Assembly (NCBI GenBank): GCA_907165275.2
Contig: OU015664.1
Location: forward strand, 11,432,001 to 11,496,000
Origin: Zygaena filipendulae
Taxonomy: Eukaryota > Arthropoda > Insecta > Lepidoptera > Zygaenidae
Length of the DNA stretch: 64,000 nt
Direction: 5' to 3'
The translations under genes and the position numbers were made by a program. The notes beneath the pieces were generated by a model. The model ran no database searches, had not been told where the DNA came from, and saw only the letters and a program-made list of their open reading frames with translations. Of this stretch, positions 45,201 to 55,168 are shown piece by piece (position 1 is the first letter of the stretch; the number at the start of each line of letters is the position of its first letter).

Positions 45201-48150
45201 AAATTGTCAGAAACCAATAAAAGAACAGTAACCAACCACAAAAAAAAGGTTTTTAAAATTCTTTTCTGTTCATCACAATTATCCGAATATACTGAATGGA
45301 TAGTCATGTGGTTTCCACTGGTATGGCCGGTTTACACTTCCGTAAGTAAGTAAGATCCATGTGTGGACGCCGGCCGGCAAGTAACTAAGTGAAGAAATGT
45401 ATTTATAAAGAAATAGCACTATTTGTACAAACCTCTGTGGTTTCTTGTGCTATTTTATGTCAACCATAAATTATATTTTTAAATTAAAAAAAAAAAAAAA
45501 CATAATAAAAATAATGACATAATATGCAATAAAACAAAACAAAAAATTAAACGAAAAATCTTATAAACAATTGAAACTAAAACAAATAACAATGAAAAAA
45601 AACTAAAAAAATATGTGAAAGTCATGGTCCGCGTAAAATGGACCACACTCAGCAATGCTGTGACACCCGGTGCGAGCCACAGCACTCTTCCGTGGGTCCA
45701 GTTTGTTGAGGTCACGGACACCAAGAACTCCATAACATAACAACTTACTTATGGATATTGACTGTTTGGAGGTTGTTTACTATTTCTCGAAGTAAGTAAG
45801 TGAGTAAGTACAACTTATGGAAGTGTAAATCAGCCATAAGGCCCATCTCCACTACGCCTGCGGCCCCGTCCCCCGCTCACCGGGCCACTCCTGGCGCAGC
45901 GCGTCCTGCAGGTCCTGGTACAGCAGCTGCACGCGGTCCACCTCCTCCTGCGTGAGGCGGATGCTGGCCAGCACCCGCTCCAGCTGCTGCTCGAAGCTGC
46001 CGCTCAGCTCCAGCTCGGCGGGCTGCACGATCTCGTCTGGGGGCACAGCTGCACCGTTACGTTTCGGCCTCCTCGGCTAGTCGACATCTATAATCGTTAT
46101 CTCTACAGAAAACTAAGGAACGTTCCAACGTTCCATAAAGTCTAATTTTCCAAAATTGGACTTCTGATTCGACGATTTTACGACCACGTGGCATCATACG
46201 TTCTTTAGTTTTCTATAGCAAAAATGATTATAGAATACCAACTTAGCTAAGGGGGTTGTTTTTACCGTTAAGGGTGTTTTAATAATGTTTGTACATTAGA
46301 GCGAGTATAAACTATCAGCCAGAGTGTTAATAACTAGCAGCAGTATCTAAATCCATATTTACAAATATAGCAAAACTATGATTAGATTATGAAATTTTGA
46401 ATATAAAAAAAATGGTTTTATACAAGGGATCGCAAGACTCAATTTCAAGATTTCTTTCGCAAGATTCAATTGGAAAAATTATGCTTACTAATATTATAAA
46501 CGCGAAAGTGGACATCCATATGTTTGTTACTTTTTCACGCAAAAACGACTGAACGGATTTTAATGAAACTTTATAATAATATAGCTTGTACATCAGAAAA
46601 GCACATAGGTTACTTTTTATCTGAGAATTCCCGCGGGATCTCCGAACGCCTAGTGATACAATAATGAAATGAAATAAACTTTATTCGTTACGACAACCGT
46701 TAATATGCATACACATACATACATATACACACATACGTATTACATATATATGTATACATACACTTCTCCTTGCTCTTGGGGAACGCTTGCCGCTTGCCGC
46801 GCCTCCTGCCGCCGCGCTCCGCGTCGGCCTTCAGGTAGTGCTCGTTGTGCGGCTTCAGCTCCACGAAGTGCCCGTTCACGTCGACCTTGCCGGAGGCGAG
46901 CAGCGCGGCGTAGGCCTCCGCGTCCGTCGTGAAGGTGGCGCGCGCGACCGGCGCCTGCGCCCCGCCCGCCGCCGGCGCCCCGCCCGCCGCCAGCTCCACG
47001 GTCGGCTGCAGGCCGTGCCTCCTCAGCGCGGCCACCAGCTCCCTCTCCGTAGTGTACGCGGGGAAGCCTGCTCGATCACACGCAACGATTAAAAAACTGA
47101 AAGTGTGCACCGCGTTCCTTTCAACATGTCTGCATCAAATATCAACTTTATCAAGAGAAGTTAAGGTTCAAAATATTGTTATTGTGCACGTCAGTTTTTA
47201 AAGACTCAATGCTATTTATTTATTTATAACAGTTTATGGTCACAGGTACAGTACAGATGGGATGTTATTACAAAGTATATGACAAAGTATTACAAAGTAC
47301 TGTGACCTGTCATTTAGACGTGCAAACATAAAATTAAAATTTCATAATGCAACATAGTACAGTAACTTAAATGATTGCCCTGTGGGCTCTTTAACAAAGT
47401 AAACTGAGCAAAAATAAACACATTCTCAAAGTACATATATCTATACTAATATTATGAAGAGGTAAAGTTTGTGAGGTTGTAGGGGATAATCTCAGTACAT
47501 AATATGTAACATAGTATGTAGCATAATATGTACAGCATTAGTACATAATATGTAAGTAAATTACCTGTGATTATAATACGGTGATTCGGAATATTGGGTT
47601 TAGTGTCGTTTTCGTTCTTCTTGTTCCTCTGCCGGCGGGGCGGCGGGCGCGCCCGGCCCCTCGGGGGCGCGGCCTGCTCCGGGGCGCCGGCGTCCCCGGG
47701 GGCGCCCGCCTCCGAGGGAACAGCTGGGCCCTCCGGTGGGGGGGCGATCGTCGGCCCCGCAGCTTTGGGGGACCTTTTCTTAGTCTTGCCCGAATTGTTA
47801 GAAACGTTAGGGGCACGACGCGGCTGAAACGCGACGGCCGCATCACTCGTTGAGGCACCCGCAGGATCCGAAGATATTTTCAGGCCTCTCATTAAGGCGT
47901 TGGCTTTGGACATCGACTTTTTCGGCGAAACGGGTCCGTTCGATGGCGCTGGCGCGTCGCTTGTGGCCGGCGGAGGTGCAGGCGCAGGCGCCCCCTGGAA
48001 CGCGTACACGCCCGGCGGCGCGGCCTGTTGGGAGAACAGGTACTGGGGCGGGTGCGGGCTCATGCTGGGCGGGCTCTGGGGCGGCACGGGCACGGGCGCG
48101 GCCGCGGCCGGCGGCGACGTATCGCAGTAACTCCTTTTCAAATCCATCAT
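42246..48150 (-). CDS. TUT1-like: TUT1/Star-PAP-like RNA uridylyl/adenylyltransferase
   Basis: Five coding exons in transcript order: 48150-47565, 47067-46762, 46048-45881, 44929-44832, 43832-42246. They join in phase to give 914 residues. The first exon is Pro/Ala-rich and ends HRIIIT; the second continues GFPAYTTERELVAALRRHG through FVELKPH, together an RRM whose RNP2 spans the splice site. The third is a helical linker ending QEWPG. The fourth has the nucleotidyltransferase motif PFGSITTGLGIKSSDADC with two catalytic Asp; the fifth begins with a Pro/Gln insert and has the third Asp (RTACDVSFKTP), the PAP-associated core (LAVLLKYWARVQRLSG), a C-terminal KA1-like region and an acidic tail. 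Human TUT1 (about 870 residues) uridylates U6 snRNA and polyadenylates selected mRNAs in the nucleus. The N-terminal zinc finger of vertebrate TUT1 was not found. The exon 2 donor (GTATGT at 46761) is the least certain junction. Confidence 0.9.
44300..44780. repeat. Dispersed repeat, CCGCGGTTT family, long copy or tandem pair
   Basis: Begins with TTTATAAATGCGAAAGCATG and a TTTG run, passes through ATCATGAAATTTTACATACA, and has several GCGGGATTCCCGCG-like blocks before ending CCGCGGGGGTCAGCTAG. The repeated CCGCGG blocks suggest two merged copies. Lies in the last intron of the TUT1-like gene. Confidence 0.6.
45145..45270 (+). repeat. Dispersed repeat shared with 22990-23120
   Basis: CTATAATAAAAGAGTAGAAT, then an AAAAAAAAGGTTTTTAAAATT-like stretch and CTTTTCTGT, match the segment at 22990-23120 in the same order. 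The TCTATACTATAATAAAA start could mark a Helitron 5' end, but this is a guess from form alone. Confidence 0.5.
46475..46645. repeat. Dispersed repeat, CCGCGGTTT family copy
   Basis: Contains CTAATATTATAAACGCGAAA, CATATGTTTGTTACTTTTTC, AACGGATTTTAATGAAAC and TTCCCGCGGGATCTCCGA. Lies in intron 2 of the TUT1-like gene. Confidence 0.65.
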
Positions 48151-48165
48151 GGGTACAGTTTTTCA

Positions 48166-48384
48166 CCTGCATAAACGACAAAGTAAGTTGAGCAACCAGT
48201 TCTCGTATCATCTAAATCTAGTCTAGATCTTATTTCCTATTGCCATTAATGCTGATTGCAATGCTAAACTGTTCCGTTGCTGAGGTTTTTATATAATTTT
48301 ATTACACTAATAGTTTAGTATGTTACATTGGGTACATTAATCATTTGTCAGTTGACATATTTAGTCAATTTACTACAAACTAAG
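48166..48384. other. Gap between TRPT1 stop and TUT1 start, with a 5' UTR splice acceptor
   Basis: On the minus strand TTTATGCAG precedes GTGAAAAACTGTACCC and then the TUT1 ATG, so a 5' UTR exon starting at 48166 is likely. Only about 220 bases separate this from the TRPT1 stop, and no other exon is obvious in between. Confidence 0.45.
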
Positions 48385-51300
48385 TTACCAACCGGTGCTG
48401 ACTTTGATGACCTTATGGAAATATTCCGGCCTCAAGTATCCTGCGTCGTCGCCGCGGGTCAATATCACTCCATTATCAGACTCAAAGAACTTTATATCGT
48501 TTTCTAAAGCCTTTTTGAAGTCGACAAAGATGTATATTTCGACGTTACTACGCAATCCACTTATGACTGTTTCGTTTTGCGCCGTACCCTTGGCTAAATG
48601 TATGTGCTGCCTTCGCATACGATGCAAGCCACTAGTTTTAATCAGTGGCCAACATTTGAGGTATGTTCCATGGACAACTGTATTGTATTTTGGCTAAAAT
48701 ACACAACACAATTATGTAATATGTGAGACTAGATGTCCCGCGCGGTTTCACCCGCGATAATTTCGGAGATACGTATAAACCTTCCTCATGAATCGCTCTA
48801 TCTATTGGTGAAAACCGCATTAAAATCCGTTGCGGGACAGACAGACGGAAGCGGACGGACCGGGAAGCGACTTTGTTTTATACTAGGTATGTAGTGATAC
48901 TATTGGCGGATTGGATTGGTGCAAATAGTCTTCTAGTGCGAGGTCCTGGTTTCTATTCCCAGTCACGGTTCGGCAAATTTTGTGTGAAGAACATAGGGGT
49001 CTGCTTTTAGTTTTGATGTAATTTGTACCTTCTTTATAATGATTTATTACTAGCCCTTGCATCGGTATTACTTTAATTTTTTCCTCAATAGATTATTACA
49101 CCCAATGAAGATTACAAACATACAAATTTACAAGGGGAAATAGGTTTAACTACGATAGAACTGTTGTCCGTGGTTTCACCCGCGTTAATTTCGGAGTTTT
49201 CGCGGGGATTTCGGGAAAAATTACCATATTATATCCCTGAAAACGTGTATGCAAAATTTCATGATGATCCATTCAGCCACTGCGGCGTGAAAGCGTAACA
49301 AACAAACAAACTCACTTTCGCATTTATAATATTACTAAGGGTTTGTAATTTACGAATTAAGGGATACCAATAATTTTTTTTTTAATACCTCTAAAATGGG
49401 AGTAAGTTCGGAGTCTGTGATGCAATTAAGTGTATGTCCCTGGTTGGCTTTGACCTCTACAGCTTTAGTACATGGATTGACTCTCAATTTGAACCTTTGC
49501 TTATCATTGCTGTTTACAACTCTTTCTATATCAGTTTTAGTGTATCTCCCTTTGAAATGCTTATGCTGCAATAACTTTTCCACATCTACGTAACCCTCAG
49601 GGCTAGAAAAAAAAAATTATTAGGTAAATACTGATTATCAGACGAGCGGTAAAGTGTAGGTGTTTGTTTATTAGTTAATTAATTAATTAACCAGCAAGCT
49701 TTAGCCGTCGCAAAACTGGTGATGGAGCTAGAGGCGATGAGAGATAATAAAAATAGTTAAGAGTATTTTTATACAAGGTCAAATTGGCCAGGCAGGGCCC
49801 TGAATCCTGATGAACTGGTCATAGTTACACCTACTTTTCAAATAATCAGCCAAATAGTTGTATTTTTTAGCAGGAGTAAGCAGGTTAGCAATATAAACAT
49901 GGTGCTGACTCAGAGTTTTTATTTCGTCTGAGGCTGCTGACATATTGTTATGCTCTACAGTGTTAAATGGTAATCCAATACAATGTAAATAATGTGCTGA
50001 CCTTTGCGGTTTCACCCATATTTTCATGGGCTTTAACTATAAAAAAAGTGAAATAATGTGTATTTTGGTTGAAAAGAAAAGCTGAAATATTTATTTCTAT
50101 GATATTAAAATTAATTACACTAACCTTCCCCACAAACTTTAGGGATTCAAGTTCTGAAAACTTTTTTGTGTTGGCCAACATTTTAATAAGAAACTTTGCG
50201 TGAAACCAATCAGGTTTTAAAAAGGCTTCTAAAATATTAATTGAGATTAAGTTATAGTTCTAATGTACTTAACTATCCATTCAATTGTATTCAAACTGAG
50301 TTCTTTGCCTTCATTAAAAAACGTAGTATTAGCTAGTCTATTGTATTGTTACACCTGTTAAAGCACTTACAGGGTCAAACTGGCACCACCCACTAAAAAT
50401 TATCTGCTAAGAAATTTCAATAAAAAAGAAATTAATAAGAGGCAAGAGCACATGTTTGCAGCATTAATAAACTTCAAAATGTGCCAAAATGACCACTTTT
50501 GACAGTTTGTACATAAACTTGAAAGTGATGTTGTATTGTGGCTGTTGTTTTCTAAGATATAAGTTCTTTTGTTTATAGCTTAATATGTATTGCCCATTTT
50601 CATATAGACAAGAATACATATAATCAGTTACTAGAATTGTTTCATAGCAATACTGACAAGATACATCCGTCCCAAAAATGCATTTTGAAACTTTCTAGAT
50701 GCCAAGATATTAGAAGTTATTATTCTTTATGCCATAAGAAACGTTGTAAATGTATTTTTTTTTGCAGTAAAACTTCTTTGATTACGAGGGAAAGACAGTT
50801 TATGTGGTGTCTTATCTTAGCGCAGCGTGTTATGGTCATAGTGAATAAGGGCCCTGGACAAAGATTTCTCTTAGTAGGTATAATTTCCCAGTTCTGTTTT
50901 AGGTTTTATTTCATTACAAAGTTAAAAGTTATGCCATATCATAAATGGTCTACCGGAAGAAGTAGTCTTGGCACCTAACATCAACATATTTAAAAACAGA
51001 TTGGATAAATATTTGATACAATTAAAAGTTAAGAAATAGTGTATAACTGGATACAGGCACCTATCAGTTGCTTCAACTGCCTGCCTGAATTATAAATAAA
51101 TAAATATCAGTGGCGAAGATACTATATAACCCGATTCCCACTGGCTTCCCTTCAAAAGTTTGGAACGTAACCACTCTCTCTACCGTAATTGAGAAATGGC
51201 ATAATCAGTAATTTTATTTTAAAATTAAAGAATCATTACAAAACGCTTACACCATTTTAAAAGTAGACAAAAAAAACAAAACATTACAAAACGCCTACAC

Positions 51301-52191
51301 AATACTTGCTCTTCAAGGCTTTTCGGCAGTTAAACTTCTATACAAATAAACATCATGAATGATGTCACATCTCAAGGTCACTTCAAACCCCAGTAGAACT
51401 CTGGCAAGCCGACGAAAATCGAGTTTTACTGATTGCTGATAGGTACAATGTTAGAAAATGCGTGCGCGTGAGCGAGATGGAGGAATACATGCTATCATTG
51501 CTATCGCTCATAGAAATTCGTAACGAATCAGACATTCGTTTTCACTGTTGACAGTTTACAGACAATTTGACATAGGTAATTGCATAATGCACCTGCATTA
51601 TTCACCATCATTGCATGAATGCTTAAATTTATATTTAAATTTATTAGTTACTTTCACCTATTAAACTTTATTTCTTGGTATAAAATAGTGATTAGTATTG
51701 TATTGTAGTTGGAGTTGTTTATTTGTTTTGTTTGTAGTGATAGTGAAAGAAGTTAGTATGCAGACGTACGTTATAATTAGGTATTCCTCCGGTAAGTAGA
51801 TAAGTAGTTAATATGTAAAAATTAAGTACCATTTAATGTAGATTTGCATTAGATATACTTGCGTTGCAAGACAGTTTCAATAGGTACCTACCTCAGTGCT
51901 TACACGTATAATAAAAGTGGACTGAAGATACATCCTCCAATATTTCACCCTGCGCTACTGTGCCATATTACTACTTATTGCTTTTACTCAAAGATTTATG
52001 ATGGCACAGATTTTAAAATATTAGTCTAACTACTAATCTAACCTAGTGTTGTTTGGGTGGCTGGTAACAAGAGTAAAAGTTACAACAATTTAGTTACAAG
52101 TTCAACTAACCTTATAAGCAGCCCTTCCTGCACGGCCCCGTGACGAAGCAGCCACGACAAAAGTTTGCTCAATTTAATGTCCTTACTATTC
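48385..52191 (-). CDS. TRPT1: tRNA 2'-phosphotransferase (Tpt1/KptA family)
   Basis: Three exons in transcript order: 52191-52111, 49602-49389, 48693-48385, all in phase, about 200 residues. The enzyme removes the 2'-phosphate left after fungal-type tRNA splicing, transferring it to NAD+ to give ADP-ribose cyclic phosphate. Conserved features are DIKLSKLLSWLLRHGAVQEG at the N-terminus (the Arg-His pair), a winged-helix lobe (GYVDVEKLLQHKHFKGRYTK, DKQRFKLRV), and the NAD-binding lobe (VVHGTYLKCWPLIKTSGLHR, HIHLAKG, NVEIYIFVD, ILTRGDDAGYLRPEYF). Exon 1 has a good acceptor and no in-frame ATG, so the start is in an upstream exon; an ATGAG at 52386-52382 followed by GT would fit the phase but has a weak donor. 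The first large intron (49603-52110) hosts another gene and retroelement fragments. Confidence 0.92.
48729..48890. repeat. Dispersed repeat, CCGCGGTTT family copy
   Basis: ACTAGATGTCCCGCGCGGTT, CACCCGCGATAATTTCGGAG, TTGGTGAAAACCGCATTAAA and the GGAAGCGACTTTGTTTTATA tail match copies at 639 and 5949. Confidence 0.75.
48905..49010 (+). repeat. tRNA-derived SINE remnant
   Basis: TTCTAGTGCGAGGTCCTGGT followed by TTCTATTCCCAGTCACGGTT resembles the anticodon-stem-to-B-box part of tRNA-derived insect SINEs; the B box is degenerate. Not an intact tRNA gene. Confidence 0.4.
49155..49345. repeat. Dispersed repeat, CCGCGGTTT family copy
   Basis: TTTCACCCGCGTTAATTTCG, AAAATTTCATGATGATCCAT, AACAAACAAACTCACTTTCG and TTTATAATATTACTAAGGGT match the family consensus order. 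Lies in the last intron of TRPT1. Confidence 0.7.
49779..50181 (-). CDS. Small unrecognised protein, nested in a TRPT1 intron
   Basis: Two exons, 50181-50125 (MLANTKKFSELESLKFVGK) and 50036-49779, are joined in phase 0 with donor AAGGTTAGT and acceptor TATAG, giving 104 residues. No family recognised. The second exon is basic and aromatic-rich at its start (KPMKIWVKPQRSAHYLHCIG), then polar, and ends in IRIQGPAWPI. No transmembrane segment or obvious zinc site is seen. It lies on the same strand as TRPT1, between its exons 1 and 2, so either it has its own promoter or it arises from alternative processing of the host transcript; the in-frame stop excludes a fusion with TRPT1. A TTTATT on the plus strand at about 49667 could supply its AATAAA. 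A small mitochondrial or ribosome-associated protein is a guess from size and charge only. Confidence 0.6.
50820..51107 (+). mobile_element. 5'-truncated LINE, end of reverse transcriptase plus 3' tail
   Basis: A frame reading WSTG-type to LPEEVVLAPNINIFKNRLDK, then a stop, matches the usual C-terminal end of Jockey/CR1-type reverse-transcriptase proteins (WNSLPxxVV...FKxRLD). It is followed by ACTGGATACAGGCACCTATC and AATTATAAATAAATAAAT. The 5' portion is missing or decayed. Inside the large TRPT1 intron. Confidence 0.65.
51110..51975. repeat. Dispersed repeat family D, copy 2
   Basis: Matches 40588-42010 in block order but is shorter (about 0.87 kb) and has the GCGTGCGCGTGAGCGAGATG block inverted relative to copy 1. 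Inside the large TRPT1 intron. Confidence 0.65.
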
Positions 52192-52390
52192 CTGCAAATC
52201 ACAGAATCAGTTACGCTGCTTAAATTCCAAACAAATTCAAATGCGCTCAAACGCAATCAAAACGCTTACGCACATTAGCCGCACAAGCACCAACAAAGAG
52301 ATATAGGTACCTGTAGTCTGTACCTAGCTAACCGATTATTCGACAAGTGGCAATATTTTTGTAAAACTGAATTCGGAATACCTCATGGTA

Positions 52391-52873
52391 AGTTCACACG
52401 CGTGCGTTCAACTCTACATTCAACGTGCACATTCACATTCACGAGCGTGTAAACGGTACGCCCGAGCCCGTGAACGCGCCTGTGAACGTGAATGCCGCGA
52501 ATCGGGCAAGTGTCGGTTTTTTGGCAAAGTTCAAAGGGTGAATGTGCGGGCGCCCGGTGACTGTTTACACGCGCGCGGGCAGTCAGTCTGTCCCGCGCTT
52601 TCGCGACGAGTGGATCTTCATTCAACGTTGCTAAGAAAGTCGCTACGATCGGATATTACAATCGTTCATAATTTTGTTTCTTTTTCCAATAAAAATAAGT
52701 TAAGCCAAAGGATATGGCAGCAACAACACCGAGATCCTCGCTGCTCGCCATTCTGGCACTGACTGACACGACGGCGTGCGTGTAAACAGCTTGAATGTCC
52801 GCCGGCCCGGGACGGGCTGCATGCCGCGCAGCCCGCCAGGCAGCCCGCCGGGCTGCACGGCGCGCGTGTGAAC
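52391..52873. mobile_element. Candidate non-autonomous DNA transposon with 11-bp TIRs
   Basis: GTTCACACGCG at 52392 and its exact complement CGCGTGTGAAC at 52863 bound a 483-bp segment that is sharply more GC-rich than its flanks; GTA trinucleotides sit on both outer sides and could be a 3-bp target duplication. On the minus strand a short frame (MASSEDLGVVAAISFGLTYF) stops without a domain. PIF/Harbinger-like origin is possible given the 3-bp duplication but unproven. Confidence 0.55.
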
Positions 52874-52975
52874 GTAGCATCAAAATAAGCAGTTCCTCGT
52901 TGTTCTGAAAAAAGTAAAAACATAAAAATCTGAACGAAACGAACTATCTGAGAGACAAGTCCACAAACTCTTGTG

Positions 52976-53875
52976 CAATGTGCCAGTGTTGCCAACCCCA
53001 AAAATATTTACCCCTAAAAGTTAAGTCAAAAACCCCTAAATCCCCCTAAATACAATAATATTATTAAAAAAAAATTTATAGTAAATATCAACGCCAAGAT
53101 TTTTGCCTAGTTTCGAAATCATTAAGGTGAAATTATTGGTCTTAAAAAAAACCAATTTAATCAAAAGCAAAAATGTCTCTTGATTTTTTTTTTCGACCAA
53201 TCTTATTTTCGTAATTACAAAATGAAGATTTATTATCAAAATGCTAATTATAAAATTCTTAATTTTTCGAAATTACGGCTTTCCTATTGATCTAAGAAAA
53301 CAAAATCGTAGTAAAAGTATCGATCGTAGTAAACCTTAATAAGACGCTCTGTGGGAAGTTGCATAATGACAAACTCCCGACGAACGCCCCATTTTATCTT
53401 ACCTATTTCACTGTTTCCACACACTATTCATCACTAATAAATTACTATTAATTTCACTACACTCACACAATATTATTAACGATATAGTAAGTAAAACAAA
53501 AAAGAAAACTGACGTCCATTTCTGCTCAAATCCCGCCAAAAGTTCTAAGCATAGACAACGTAATCACCTATACCTATTATGTTTATGGTAAACACTGATA
53601 ATAATAAGAAAACTAGATGTCGATAAGTCGTTAGATCAACAAATAAACATGATTGGCTAGATTGCTTTACTTTAGGTCTTATATTTTTATACCTCTATTT
53701 TTCTTGATGAAAAAAATATAAGAATTAAAAATTTGAAAAAAATATTATATATAAGACAAAAAAAACCCCTAAAAATACCCCTAAAAATATGATACCCCTC
53801 AAAAAAATCCCATCGCATTCATTTTCCCCCTAAATCTAGGGGGAAAACCCCTAAGTTGGCCACACTGCAATGTGC
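52976..53875. mobile_element. hAT-type non-autonomous transposon with 8-bp target duplication
   Basis: The 884-bp element at 52984-53867 starts CAGTGTTGCCAACCCC and ends AAGTTGGCCACACTG (CAGTG-type hAT ends). It is flanked on both sides by CAATGTGC, an exact 8-bp duplication, the length diagnostic for hAT. Subterminal ACCCCTAAA motifs recur near both ends. No transposase frame remains. A family C repeat lies within it (53331-53550). Confidence 0.85.
53331..53550 (-). repeat. Dispersed repeat family C, copy 2 (inside the hAT element)
   Basis: AAGACGCTCTGTGGGAAGTT, TTTCACTGTTTCCACACACT and ACTGACGTCCATTTCTGCTC match the reverse of 34711-35090. It lacks the CCTTCCCC end. Confidence 0.7.
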
Positions 53876-53959
53876 TGAACAAGTGGTAGGTAGGTACCAC
53901 AGGTAGGTACTTATGTTTTTGGAAAAAAAAAACCGCACAAAGGTCACGAACTTTTTGTT

Positions 53960-54760
53960 AAAGTTACCCCAATGCGGAAGGCAAAGGAAGCTAAGTCTAT
54001 ACAGCCAATTTTTTCCTTCTTTTGAAGTTTTTTACATCGAAATGCATTTCTGTGATGCATTTTGATGCGTTATCAGAATTTTTGGCAGCAACTCCTCACA
54101 GTTGAATCTTAATAGGACGCTCTGTGGAAAATTGTATAAGTAAAACGAAACCCTCCCGATGAACGCCGCATTTCATTTTATTTCACTGTTTCCACACACT
54201 GTTCATCACTATTATGCAAAATCCACCACATTCACACAATATTAATCTCGATAAACTAATTTGCAAAACAAAGAAACAAAACTGACGTCCGTCACTGTTA
54301 AAATCCCGCCAAAAGCTCCAGTTACAAACTTTTTTTTGTTAAATTTACTCATATATAAGCTTTTTGATTTACCCCAATGGGGAAGGCAAAGAAAGATAAG
54401 CCAATTCAGTTGTATTTTTTTTTATTCTGAAGTTATTTACATCGAAATGCATTGGTGAGATGCATTTCAATGTTTTACCGGAACTTTTAGCAGCAAATCT
54501 TCACAGTTGAACTTTAATAGGATCGTCTGTGGGAAGTTGTATATCAAAACGAAAACCTCCCGACGAACACCCAATTTCATCTTATTTCACTGTTTCCGCA
54601 CACTGTCCATCACTAATTGATCACTATTATGCAAATGCGATCAAATTTTGAAATTTTTTGAAGTAAAAAACTTCAGAAAATGAAAAATATGCGTTGACTG
54701 TATGCCCTTAGTTTCTTTTGCCTTCTCTGAAAGAGGTAAATGTTTCCTAAAAAAATAAAA
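53960..54760 (-). repeat. Cluster of family C repeats, copies 3, 4 and an inverted fragment
   Basis: Two copies in minus orientation (about 53960-54317 and 54367-54640) each run from TTACCCCAATG/GGGGAAGGCAAAG through CATCGAAATGCATT to TTTCACTGTTTCC. The fragment at about 54660-54750 (AAAACTTCAGAAAATGAAAA, TTTGCCTTCTCTGAAAGAGG) is in plus orientation and faces them. Two nearly adjacent copies suggest preferred insertion or tandem growth. Confidence 0.7.
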
Positions 54761-55081
54761 GTGACGTCATGTGTTAAGCTTGGCTGTGATTGGTGTTTCG
54801 TTGCAACGTTCCGTTTCACTTAATTAAAAGTTGAATATTTTGGAAACTATTACTATACTATTTTTTAGTAAATCTTTCACGATAACGCTTTTCTAAGGCT
54901 CTATTTTTGAAATATTGACACAATTTCTTATTATAAATTTCATGCAAGTACCCTATTGTAACCGATTTAAGATTCCCTAAATTGGAAGTAGTGTATTAAG
55001 TACGTGGACGATCGATGAAATGAAACGTACAAAAATCAATGACAGTTTCATAGACAAGAGCGAAGGTGGCCATAGAGTTAG

Positions 55082-55091
55082 GTCAGCTGAC
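55082..55091. promoter_or_regulatory. GTCAGCTGAC palindrome in the V-ATPase A promoter
   Basis: A perfect 10-bp palindrome built around an E-box. It has the same flanks as the CLEAR/M-box consensus GTCACGTGAC that Mitf/TFEB uses at V-ATPase genes, with GC in place of CG at the centre. It is about 75 bp upstream of the putative first-exon donor. Function is inferred. Confidence 0.3.
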
Positions 55092-55119
55092 TTCACTTTT
55101 ATCATCGGTCTTGTGATAA

Positions 55120-55168
55120 GTTTTGTTCTCCGCCATACTAAGCTCGTCTTTTCCGTCTTTCTTGTCCT
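55120..55168 (+). other. Vha68: Putative non-coding first exon of V-ATPase subunit A
   Basis: A pyrimidine-rich stretch (CTCGTCTTTTCCGTCTTTCT) ends at a consensus donor CCTGTAAGT at 55169. The next supported exon of the gene starts at 62724 with 19 bases of 5' UTR, so an upstream non-coding exon is expected and this is the best candidate. The transcription start is not determined. Confidence 0.45.

Noticed and set aside
52656..52883. Minus-strand frame containing MASSEDLGVVAAISFG as a transposase or small gene
   Set aside because: It ends after about 30 residues, has no domain I can name, and lies inside a TIR-bounded non-autonomous element.
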